This document shows, piece after piece, positions 16,755-27,289 of a stretch of 34,401 nt of DNA. This stretch comes from Saprospiraceae bacterium (GTDB lineage: Bacteria; Bacteroidota; Bacteroidia; Chitinophagales; Saprospiraceae). The position numbers and the translations under genes were made by a program. The stretch is taken from the NCBI GenBank assembly GCA_016710585.1, contig JADJVN010000051.1, positions 1 to 34,401 on the forward strand. Direction: 5' to 3'. Each line of letters opens with the position of its first letter. Position 1 is the first letter of the stretch. Under the pieces are notes generated by a model. That model saw only the letters and a program-made list of their open reading frames with translations, was not told where the DNA came from and made no database searches.

Positions 16755-17600
16755 ATGATATTTAGAGGTAAGGCAATGGAGTATCTTCAGATCGATGAAA
16801 TACACACTGGTGTTGAGTATGTATTGCTTGAAAAAATGGAAGAACCGCTTACATTTTTATGGTTCACAGAAGATCGAAATGAGATAATTATAGACAATCA
16901 ATTTCACACTTTTGACAAAAACATCGTTCTTTGTTTAACAGAGTTTCATAAGCTTAAATTCGAATCTCTTCACAATACAAGATTGCTTAGATTCAACAGG
17001 GCTTTTTATTGTATTTTAGAGAATGATGCTGAGGTCGGATGCAATGGATTGTTATTTTTTGGAACAGCTGGTTTTCCTAATTTTGAAATTTCAAAAGAGC
17101 AATTAATTTATTTCGAAACACTGTGGAAAATGTTCCAGCTAGAAATAGAAAATAATGATTCGCTCCAACTCGAGATACTACAATCACTGCTCAAAAGATT
17201 TATAAAATCAAGCACTAATATTTTAAAAAATCAAACAGAATTAATTCTTGTTGAAAAGCACGAACTAGACATCATCCGTGAGTTTAATATTTTGGTTGAT
17301 TTTCACTTTAGAACTAAATATACCTTGCCTGATTATGCAGCCTTAATGCATAAATCATCAAAAACAATTTCAAATATTTTTTCAAAATTTTCCTCGAAAA
17401 CACCATTGCAATATATCAACGAAAGACGTCTTTTAGAAGCAAAGCGACTGCTAAAATATACACCAAAAACAATAAAGGAAATTGCCATTGAATTGGATTT
17501 TAACGACGTCCAAAGTTTTAGCCGTTTTTTTAAAAATCAATTAAATCTCTCGCCCACAGAGTACAAAACTTCAGATTTGGGAAGAATTGACAATAAATAG
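16755..17600 (+). CDS. AraC-family transcriptional regulator
   Basis: The frame gives up to 281 residues. The N-terminal half (about 8-150) is a cupin-like sensor domain of the AraC type (containing FLWFTEDRNEIIIDNQFH). The C-terminal 100 residues form the double helix-turn-helix. The first HTH is around LPDYAALMHKSSKTISNIF, then the linker TPLQYINERRLLEAKRLL. The second HTH is IKEIAIELDFNDVQSFSRFF, ending NLSPTEYK. The start could be ATG 16755 or the in-frame ATG at 16776 (MEYLQIDEIHTG); the latter looks more natural. It is divergent from the lipoprotein pair and may regulate it, which is inference from position only. Confidence 0.88.
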   Translation: MIFRGKAMEYLQIDEIHTGVEYVLLEKMEEPLTFLWFTEDRNEIIIDNQFHTFDKNIVLCLTEFHKLKFESLHNTRLLRFNRAFYCILENDAEVGCNGLLFFGTAGFPNFEISKEQLIYFETLWKMFQLEIENNDSLQLEILQSLLKRFIKSSTNILKNQTELILVEKHELDIIREFNILVDFHFRTKYTLPDYAALMHKSSKTISNIFSKFSSKTPLQYINERRLLEAKRLLKYTPKTIKEIAIELDFNDVQSFSRFFKNQLNLSPTEYKTSDLGRIDNK

Positions 17601-17943
17601 GGAATTTGTGATGAGGTTGGATACAAATATTCGACAGAACTTTGTATTTCCTTAGGATGCTGAGGGTGGGCATGTGAAAAATGCATCATATTTAGATAAA
17701 TAAATCATTTGTACAATATACTTCAAATACTAGAATTGTAATTATACATTTCTTAGCTTTATTTGAATAAAACATCGCAAACCTTGACATTTTTATACTT
17801 AGTGAAGGATTAGTTTAAATATTGATTGGATCTATATTTGTACTAGCTTAAAAGGTATATTACTACCAATTTAAATTGAACTATTCATTCATGACATCCA
17901 GTAGAACTCCTACTGGATGTTTCTTTTTATATCCTAATCCTTT
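17601..17943. other. Convergent intergenic region with terminator hairpin
   Basis: About 340 bases lie between the AraC gene (+) and the Asp-box protein gene (-). Apart from the hairpin at 17895-17929 nothing was recognised. Confidence 0.5.
17895..17929 (+). terminator. Rho-independent terminator
   Basis: A perfect 10-bp stem (CATCCAGTAG / CTACTGGATG) with loop AACTC is followed by TTTCTTTTT on the + strand. It would end + strand transcription coming from the AraC gene. On the - strand no T-run follows, although the hairpin lies 15 bases after the end of the Asp-box gene and might also slow that transcript. Confidence 0.75.
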
Positions 17944-20900
17944 TTAGTTTTGCAATTTTCTTCCCGGTGAATATGGCGCTTTAGCCTTTTCTAAACTTGA
18001 ATGAATTCGATCCATATCATTTCTAAGTTCTTGCATTAGTTTCTTGACTTCTTCAAGTTGTTTGGTAGCTATGGCATAAGAATCTTTATACATTTTTGGA
18101 ATTTCACAGGTATTATTCCACACACCGTACTCAATATTTCCAAGTCTGTCATTTAAACTTGGTTCAGTTTCAAATTCTCTGGAACGCCTAGTGCCGTCAC
18201 CAAATAATTTAAGCAATAATACATTTTCTTTCTTATTCAATTGAGACAATTGTTCTATGATTTCCTTTGAACTTCCTGGAATATCCAAAACAACATTTCT
18301 TGCCATTTTTATTTCATTCTGAGTATTTAAAAATAAATTATTTAGGACGCCAAGCTCTCTACTAGATTCTGCAATTTGCTTATAAAACCTAACATTTTCA
18401 GCCATGTCTTTTGTTTGATTCTTTCCTTGTGTCAATAATTTGCAATTAAAATTAACCTTATCCGAAATCAAACTGATGACCCCATCTTGAAATTTAGATA
18501 TCTGAGCAGCATACATACCAGGCATAACTAAATGGCCAACTTCAAACTCTCCAAATAATTCATCAGGATTCGGTTTTCTTCTTGAATTAATCGGAGACTT
18601 GAGATTTGAACGAAGATCCCAATTAACTCTGTTAAATCCCTTTTTTGCGTCTAACTTAATATGTCTGATAACTTGTCCAGACTCATCTTTTATTGTTAGA
18701 AAATAATACGGATCTATCTGCTGATCTTCCAACCTCAATGCATCAAGAGAAGGATATTCTATTTTCTCATTTTTATCTAATTTTTGCTTTTCTAGCTCTT
18801 TGCGTATTTCTTTTAAAGTCTTCAATTCATCTTTAATGTAATATGTAAAACAAGCACCATATTCAGGATTAGGAGCAGTGAATAAATTACTCCCCAAATG
18901 TCCTTTATCTCTTAATCCAAGAGGAGTCCTTTCAATATACATTAGAGCATCTTTCACCGGAAATATTTTTGCAGGCTTATCCAAATATTCCTTTTTAAAA
19001 TTGCGTAGTGAACTGTAATCATCTAAGATATAAAATCCGCGTCCAAAACTTGCTATTACTAAGTCATTTTCTCTTCTTTGTATATCAATATCTCGAACGG
19101 CTATCGTCGGTAATCCAGATTTTAATTGTTGCCAATTCAAACCACCATCATGAGTAAAAAAACAACCAAATTCTGTTCCAGCAAATAATAGGTTGGGATC
19201 AATGTGATCTTCTGCTATACTGTATACTGAACCCCGCTGTGGAAGATTTCCAACAATGGATTTCCAAGTATTGCCACCATCATTTGTCTTCAAAAGATAA
19301 GGTTTAAAATCTCCATATCTGTGATGATTGAAACATACATATGCTGTATTTTTATCATGCAAAGAAGCAATGATCTGATGCACATAAGATTGATCTGGAA
19401 CACCAGAAATTTGATCTATTTTTTTCCAAGTTTTTCCTCCGTCCTTTGTCAATTGAATTAAACCATCGTCTGTTCCAACCCAAAGGAAGTTTTCATCAAA
19501 TTTTGATTCAGCGATTGAAGTAGTTTGACCAAAAATATCAGTGCTTTGATTTTTTGCAACTGCATCAACTGACCAAACTTTATTCATCACCTCAAACTTA
19601 TTTCTATCAACCTGTCGACTGAGATCAGGGCTGATCGTCGTCCATGAATTGCCTTGATCATCGGTTCTAAAGAGGCGGTTTGAACCAAAATAAAGCCTTT
19701 TGTGATTGTGTTGACTAATCAACAATGGTGAATCCCAATTCCATCTATAGGCATCGTCTTGCATTGATTCTATAGGTTTTATCGGAAGGTATTCTCCACT
19801 ACTGTGATCATAACGATTGAGTCCACCATACTGACTTTGAGCGTAGATTATGTTTGGATCAGTAGGATCTACCTGAGATTCAAAACCGTCTCCTGTGGAG
19901 CTTACATACCAATCTGAGTTTAATATACCATTAATAGCAAATGTTCTACTAGGTCCTCCAAAACTACAATTATCTTGAGTTCCACCATGTACATTATAAA
20001 AAGGATAGGCATTGTCAGTACTTACTTTATAAAACTGAGTTACAGATAAATTAGATTTAAAATCCCATGTTTTAGCGTGGTCATAGGTCTCATAAATTCC
20101 ACCATCACAGCCCACTAATAAATGCTTAGGATCTTTTGGGTCGATCCAGATTGCATGATTATCTATATGCTTATTGATTTCTCCAAGATTGGATACGGTT
20201 TTCCCTCCATCATAAGAAACTTTAAAATAGGTATCTGATATATATATCTTATTAATGTCATGAGGATCACAATAGATTTCTTGATAGTAGTTGCCTGAAG
20301 TAAAAAATCCACTCATTTTATTCCAACTATTACCAGCATCAGTTGACCGATAAATACCACCTTTATCATCTTTCGCCTCGACTACTGTGTATAAATAGGC
20401 TGAATTTAAAGGGCTCATCGCTAAACCCAACCTCCCTAAATCTCCAGAAGGCAATCCACCAGTCAATTTTGACCAAGTCTCTCCGCCATCCGTTGACTTA
20501 AACAATGCAGATTCTGGACCACCGCCAATATAAGTGTATACCTTCCTCATTCTTTGATGAAAAGCAGCGTATATTATTCTTGGATTCTTAGGGTCGATGA
20601 CGATATCATTACAACCCGTGTATTGAGAGACTGTCTTAATATTTTTCCATGTCACTCCACCATCGGTACTTTTAAACACACCTCTTTCGCCGCCTTCTTT
20701 CCAGAGAGGGCCATAAGCTGCTACATAGACAGTATTTGAATTAGTGGGATCGATAGCTATTTCTGCAATATGTTCTGAGTTCTTTAGACCCATATTTTTC
20801 CATGTCTTCCCAGCATCATCAGATTTGTATATTCCATCTCCATAAGCTACTGATCTTTGATTGTTATTCTCTCCTGTCCCAACCCAAACTACCGAAGTAT

Positions 20901-21195
20901 TCATGTTATCTACAGTGATACAACCAATTGAATAAGAACCTTCTCCATCAAAAATAGGAGAAAAAGTAGTTCCTTTATTTGTTGTCTTCCATACTCCACC
21001 GGATGCAACTGCTACATAGTACTCTGAATTATTATTGGGATTGAATGCAAAATCTGAAATTCTACCTGACGCAATTGCTGGCCCTATTCCACGCCAACGC
21101 AGTGCACTAATATTTTGATTCTGTAATATGCCCTGAGCACCTAAAAAATAGACGTTTAAAGTAATGAAAAACGTAATAATAAATCTATTAATCAT
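17944..21195 (-). CDS. Large secreted Asp-box (BNR/sortilin-like) repeat protein
   Basis: The 1083-residue protein has an intact frame and an N-terminal signal peptide (MINRFIITFFITLNVYFLGA). Residues of about 30 to 735 form beta-propeller units marked by Asp-boxes (S/T-x-D-x-G-x-T-W): SDDAGKTW, STDGGVTW, STDGGETW, STDAGNSW, TDDQGNSW, TKDGGKTW, TNDGGNTW and THDGGLNW. The fold is that of the sortilin/Vps10-like group often annotated as glycosyl hydrolase or WD40/YVTN/BNR-like. Asp-boxes are structural, so enzyme activity cannot be claimed. The C-terminal part has an Ig/FlgD-like segment (VIRHIKLDAKKGFNRVNWDL, about 850-870) and a helical end (about 960-1083). No T9SS sorting domain is seen at its end, in contrast to its neighbour. 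It probably works in the periplasm or at the cell surface. Confidence 0.88.
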   Translation of the reverse strand: MINRFIITFFITLNVYFLGAQGILQNQNISALRWRGIGPAIASGRISDFAFNPNNNSEYYVAVASGGVWKTTNKGTTFSPIFDGEGSYSIGCITVDNMNTSVVWVGTGENNNQRSVAYGDGIYKSDDAGKTWKNMGLKNSEHIAEIAIDPTNSNTVYVAAYGPLWKEGGERGVFKSTDGGVTWKNIKTVSQYTGCNDIVIDPKNPRIIYAAFHQRMRKVYTYIGGGPESALFKSTDGGETWSKLTGGLPSGDLGRLGLAMSPLNSAYLYTVVEAKDDKGGIYRSTDAGNSWNKMSGFFTSGNYYQEIYCDPHDINKIYISDTYFKVSYDGGKTVSNLGEINKHIDNHAIWIDPKDPKHLLVGCDGGIYETYDHAKTWDFKSNLSVTQFYKVSTDNAYPFYNVHGGTQDNCSFGGPSRTFAINGILNSDWYVSSTGDGFESQVDPTDPNIIYAQSQYGGLNRYDHSSGEYLPIKPIESMQDDAYRWNWDSPLLISQHNHKRLYFGSNRLFRTDDQGNSWTTISPDLSRQVDRNKFEVMNKVWSVDAVAKNQSTDIFGQTTSIAESKFDENFLWVGTDDGLIQLTKDGGKTWKKIDQISGVPDQSYVHQIIASLHDKNTAYVCFNHHRYGDFKPYLLKTNDGGNTWKSIVGNLPQRGSVYSIAEDHIDPNLLFAGTEFGCFFTHDGGLNWQQLKSGLPTIAVRDIDIQRRENDLVIASFGRGFYILDDYSSLRNFKKEYLDKPAKIFPVKDALMYIERTPLGLRDKGHLGSNLFTAPNPEYGACFTYYIKDELKTLKEIRKELEKQKLDKNEKIEYPSLDALRLEDQQIDPYYFLTIKDESGQVIRHIKLDAKKGFNRVNWDLRSNLKSPINSRRKPNPDELFGEFEVGHLVMPGMYAAQISKFQDGVISLISDKVNFNCKLLTQGKNQTKDMAENVRFYKQIAESSRELGVLNNLFLNTQNEIKMARNVVLDIPGSSKEIIEQLSQLNKKENVLLLKLFGDGTRRSREFETEPSLNDRLGNIEYGVWNNTCEIPKMYKDSYAIATKQLEEVKKLMQELRNDMDRIHSSLEKAKAPYSPGRKLQN

Positions 21196-21319
21196 AAAAT
21201 TGATTTAGCCACGAAACTAATAAAATTTAGATTATATTTTTCTTTATTCAACATTTTAAAAAAACCAAATCAAATGGTTTACAAAATCTAGTATCCAGGA
21301 TCTAAGTATTATTATCAAT

Positions 21320-21353
21320 AAAAAAGCCCCCCTTCATATATATGAAGAGAGGC
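21320..21353 (-). terminator. Rho-independent terminator of giant gene, copy 1
   Basis: On the - strand GCCTCTCTTCATAT pairs with ATATGAAGGGGGGC over 14 positions with G-U wobbles, followed by TTTTTT. It lies about 80 bases after the stop of the 2143-residue gene. The same element recurs after the second copy (28512-28546), so it belongs to the duplicated unit. Confidence 0.85.
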
Positions 21354-24300
21354 CATCCCAAAAACCGATTTGTCTTTATCCTTAAACTTGGGCGAATAAG
21401 GAAAATCTCATGACAAGATTCTAAACTTTTTATTCTATAATCACCATTCTCTTAGTTGCTGTATAGTTTGCAGCATCCAATTGATAGTAGATCACGCCGT
21501 TTCCGTTAAGCTCTGATTTGTTGATCACCTTTGTGTTCAATCCTTTCAAACCTTCGATTTCATATACTCGCAATACTTTTCCTGTAACATCATACATCGT
21601 CAATGTTGCTGGACTTGCATTCGGTAAGTTGAATGTTACTGTAGTTTGTTTGTTGAATGGGTTTGGTTCGTTTTGATTTAATTCAAATACTCCTGTTTCA
21701 ACTACTCCTCTATCTGTTCTTACATTCAATCTCACTGCTTTAGTTTCCATTGTAGCATCATATGCTTCTGCTGCTGTTACTTCGCTATTGATTGATATTG
21801 CTTGACCTATTTGGACTCCTTTGTTCGCTCTGAATTCCAATGTAAACAATACTTGATCCGCGCTATAGCTTTCGCCTTTGCTTGAATTCCAGCTTGTGGT
21901 GATGATTCCATTGCTTACTCTTGATAAGCCAAAGTTGCCTTCTGTTGTCTTCAATGCTCCTGCTTCCACTCCTTCGAATGAAATCGCACTTGCATCAAAT
22001 TTAACTGTGAACTGGTAACCACTGATATTGTTGAAGTCGCTTGACTTGAACTCTACTTTGTGTATTTCTCCTGCTTCTACTGCTTTATCCATGATCTCCA
22101 TGTTCATTGAACCTGAAGTTCTTGTACTTGCACTTGCCAATCCTGCTGTCGCTGATTGATTTACATCTCCCATCTTGATTGCATAGAAATCTGATGTAAC
22201 TGATCCTGTTACCGTTGTAACATTTGAAATTCTTGGTGCTGACCATGGTGTAGTTGGATTCGCGAATACATAACTCATTGGTACAAATGTCCATGATTGT
22301 ACTGCTTTGAATTCACTTGTTACACCTAAGATCAATTTTCTGATTTCTGACATGTCTGCTGCAGTTATTGTTCCTGTTGCATTCACATCTGCTGCGATCA
22401 ATAAGTATGGATTAGTTATCGCTTCTTGACCCAAGATATGCTTCTGGATCTTCACGATATCCGCTGTAGTTACACCATTCAATGGCTCGTCTGTTCTTGA
22501 TGGTTTTACTACATACAATGTTGCTGGATCTAAATTCAAGAATGCATAAGGGCTTCCTTTTGCTTCTTTCATCATGGTACCTGCTTTAAACAACTCTAAA
22601 TCCACTGGCTTAGTATCTTCCAATTTGTTTGCAGTCTTGATATCTCCTTTAATTGTTGCTTTAATAGATGATCCACCGTTAGGACAGATATCATTAACGT
22701 CTTGGATGATTATTGTTGTCTTACAGAAATCTGTATTACCTTCCTCATCTTCTACCCACATTTCAACTTCTACGTTCAACTCGTCTCCTGCTCCTGCAGC
22801 TACAAAATCATCGCAGCAGAATGTTCTGCTTCTCAATGATGTGTCGCCATCAAAATAGAATTTCAATCTATTCTTCGGTGTACAGTTGTCGTAACTTCCT
22901 AAGTTCAAATCTGTTGCCCATACTTCAACACAGCCTGATGATGGCATTGGTACTGTGATTACTCCAGTCAAGCAATATGGTGTTGGCTTCTTGCAATCTT
23001 TTACTTCAAACAATGTCTCGCATACTGCTATGTTACCACAACCGTCTTCTACGAACCATTTGATCTTGTGTACACCCACTGGGTAGGTTCCACTTGCATC
23101 GAATGGATTCTTATTGTCATCTGCATATGGATTGTGATTTACCAATGCTGTATCTCCTGCTGCAAATTCTTTCTTCGTTAATGATCCTACTCTGAAGTCA
23201 TATCCTGAATGTACTCCTTTTCCATCATTGAATAAGTCTATCTTATACTCCCACTTCAACCAGTCTTCTGGTGAGCAGCTGTCGTATGCTGTTGCTGTTA
23301 ATGTGATATGATTTACACATAAGCCTGTTGCTGGATCGATTGTTGCCAATCCTTGTGTCTCGCACAAGCCTACTGTACATGTTACCACTGGAGCATCTTC
23401 ATCTCTTACCTTAATAACATGAGTGTGTGTCCATCTTCCACTTCCTTTCCAGTTTGGATCGAATGGATCATACTGACACCAGTCTAATACTGTCCATGTT
23501 CTGATGATCTTAATACATGCATCTGGTTCGATTCTAAAGATCTCGTCATCGTACTCGATTGCTATCAATGCACAATTGTCATCTCCTCCGTGCTCAACTT
23601 TCGCCCAGCCTCCTGTACTTGGATTGTTTGGTGACCAGTCTCTTGCTCCACAGCCTATTACGCTGCTTCCCAATTGCTGACAGTCAGGCCAGAAGATATC
23701 ATCTAATTGATCACATGCTGTAGCTACCCAGAATGGATCACAATCTACTACCCAGATCTGCTGTACCGCGCTGATACCCGGTGCTACTGAGAATGTTCTT
23801 GTGATTAATCCTTGTCCGCAATCTCTGTTGTCTGATGCATTGATCGTTGGCGTTACTGCACATGTTCCCACTGCATATCCGTCAAATCCCCATGCTAACT
23901 CATACTTTCTATCTAAATGCGCTGTATCGAATAATGACCAGTAATAGTCACATGCGATATCACCTTCATTTCTTGCTGTCAATGGTAATCTTCCTCTTCT
24001 ACCGCCAGGATAGTCGTGGATGTTTGTTTCGCAATATTGATGACATACTAAGTCTAATGTTGCTACTTTCTTTCTATTGGTTAAGTCTGTTACAACTCTA
24101 CCAAATGCACTATTGTTTGGATCTTCCAATGCTGCTTCGGATGGATCAAACCAGTACCAACAGCTCACTACCATATCTGGTGGTGCTACTACTGTAGGGA
24201 ATTGTTTGTCTTGTACATCTACTTCTACCATACAATCATTGAAGTGACCTTCCAAATCAAAGATGCTTTCAAATCTGTTTGGATGAACTGGTCCTGCTCC

Positions 24301-27289
24301 TGGATCTTTATCCAATACTCTCAATACTACCATGATCGTCTTTCCTGCATCTGCACAACAGAATTTTGTGAAATCGTCAAAGTATACTTGATTGCCTGGT
24401 GCAAATACTCCCGGATCATCGTCGCCATTGATTCCATTGCAACTTACTCGGTTGTCAAATGGTGGTCTTCTTCCGTTTCTTGTGTTGATCAACTCTTCCA
24501 TTCTGATCACTTTGAAGAATACGTGTGGCGCACAGTTATCTCTTGAGCCTTCATCTAAGTCTTTTGCATATAGTTTTCCTAATGCTTCTCCTGTACTTTG
24601 ATTGTTTGCTAAGGTGATTACTGTATTCTTTCTTGTATTACAATTTGGTGGTACATTATCCTGTACGTTCAATTTAACTAATTTCTTAGTTATATTGCCA
24701 CAACAGTCTGTTGCTACGATATATCCATTTTGTAATCCTTGTGGCATATCTATTACTACATAACCTGTTTGGTCATTTCCTAATACTGTTCCTTCCTCTA
24801 CCTCTACTGTGTAGTGTAGTTCTTTTGAACAATTGTCTACGATCCATGCTGGTGGTACTTCCCATCTTCCAGTACATGTCCATACTTCCATGTTTACGAT
24901 AACTGTATCTGGGTACAATACTGATGGTCCTTCTACGTCTGCTACTTTGATGATTTGGCTATGACCGCCTATCTCTCCTGTACACCAGTCTAATACTGTC
25001 CATTTTCTCAATACCTTGTAACAGCCTACCGGACCTGCGTCACAACCTGCTGTCGCCAATGGGATGATTACATCCTCATATACTGTTCCTAAGTTTCTGC
25101 AATTTGCTCCAGGTCTGCCTGTGCCTATCCACATGATGTGGCGGTTTGCTGGCCAACAATTCTGGAATATCGGATCCCATCTTGGATGTTGTGGATAATA
25201 GACTGGATCTGGACTTGGATGTCCGAAGTTCTTATCATTTACATCATCGATACAGTTCCATCCCAATACTCTTGGTACTCTTCTTCCTATTGGCAATGTT
25301 AATTTATCTGCTGCCAATGGCCAGTCATACCAGTCAAAATTTGCTGGGTTCGCTAAGAAGATTGCTGAATCTAATAAATAACCATCTAAACACTCTGGTT
25401 CGTTGATTAAGTGTGGATTGATATTTTTTGCTCTGTCGATCTTCTGATCACATGCTAACATGTTTTCTTCCAATCCATCATAGTTTGATGGTACTGTAAC
25501 TACATCTAATGCTGCTACTCCTACTGTGATGATCTGTGTGCATGTGCCTTTGTTGCCTGATGCATCTACTGCAGTCCAGATTCTTGTCACTCTTCTATCA
25601 TATCCCAATGCGCAATTGCCTTGAGCTACGATGTCTTTGTATGACAATGAATAGCTGTTGCAGCCATATACTGGTGTACATGTGCCTGCTAAACACTCAA
25701 CTACTGTAGGTAAACCTATAACAGATGGATCTATTGATGAATGACATGGTACGCATGTATCTGCTGGACAAGTTAATCTTGGTGCTAACTTATCTTCAAC
25801 TCGCATATGTCCCCAACAAGAATTTCCTGTTTCTGGGTCTCTTACTGTAACTTTGAACTCACGTCCGATATCTCTACAATCGATCTGTGGACCTGCTTGG
25901 TTTGTACATCTGTCTACCAATGCATTGGTCACCCAGTCTCTTACTTCTACTACATAATCATCATAACATCCGTAAGGACCGCCTTCTAATATCATGTCAG
26001 CTCCAATAGTAGCTTTACAGCTATCATCTAAGCTTACTTGTACATCATCATTACATGCTAATGCTCTTGAAGCACCTGCATATTCGTTTACGCATACATC
26101 AAATGTACATGTAGATTTATTTCCAGAAGCATCTGTAGCCTCATAACATAGTTTTGTACATCCAATAGGGAAATAACAACCTGGACTGTAAGGCGCGCCG
26201 CAAGTTTGTACAATAGGCACAGTTGCTATACGCTCTGTTTTATAACAGATATCTCCATTAAACATTCTACTTAAGAAAGTACCTGCAACAACAAATGGAG
26301 ATGCTCCATATTGAACTCGTGCAGAACGCACATCTATTCCTAATACTCCATTACCTTGAATTGTTGTATTACAAGGAGCGGCAGCATTTGTATAAAAGAA
26401 AGAAGATCCAGCAGTCACGCCATAAATAGCCATACCTCTGGTCTCTCCTGGATTGATTACGCCAGTTAAAGCAGTTCTAGTATTGATCACAAAATCACCT
26501 TCGCAATCAAGAGTTGTATCAGCAGCTGTCGCTCCCATTTCAAATCTTGTAAGACCTCTTGGTACAGCTGGAGGAAATGCTCCATTCACACCAACTTTCA
26601 CTGAATCACCTCCAATTTTAGTCCAAGCAGCTGGATTGTTTAACACTCCAACAAAAGAAACTGGATTGGTAGTTAAGTATACTGCATAAGTATTACCTGG
26701 ATTATTCCAAGGCATAAACTTGATGCTGCTTATCGCCAATGGTGCAGTTCCTAAATTGACAACATCAAATAACATACCTATATTGAAGGTAGTAGCTGTC
26801 AATCCATTATTTGCATTAAGTGGGCAACCAGTAGACAATGTCTCTGCTCCAATATAAATGTTTCCTACGGCACAATTATCCATAGCCATAAATGGTGGTG
26901 CATCCCAAAAAGAGCCACACTCTCCAGGACCAGCATTCAGAGTTACAACGCCTTTAGGACATCCAACAATGACAGGTGGGATTGTCTCTTGAACTGTGAC
27001 TGTAAATGACTTAGTGCCTAAACAGCTTGTTACATTTACAGTTGTCACACCAACATTAAAGTTACTTCCAGATGGTGGAGATACTGTAACAGTACCACAA
27101 GTTCCATTATTTAAAACTACAAAGTTAACTGGTGCTGGGCATGTAGTCACAACAACAGTCATGTTAGCTGGTAAAGTAACACATGGCGTTGGTGGTGCAA
27201 AATTAATACATTGACCAGCTACTAAATGATTTGTATTAAAACCATTCAAATTAAACCTTCTAGCAAGTGGTGTACAAACTGGACCTTCT
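21320..27289 (-). repeat. Direct tandem duplication, left unit
   Basis: This segment is repeated in the same orientation at 28512-34401. Homology starts in the 3' untranslated region including the terminator and covers the giant gene at least to codon ~190. The right unit is cut by the window edge. In clean parts the units differ by scattered, largely synonymous substitutions and a 6-base indel, so they are true paralogous copies rather than one locus assembled twice. Confidence 0.9.
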
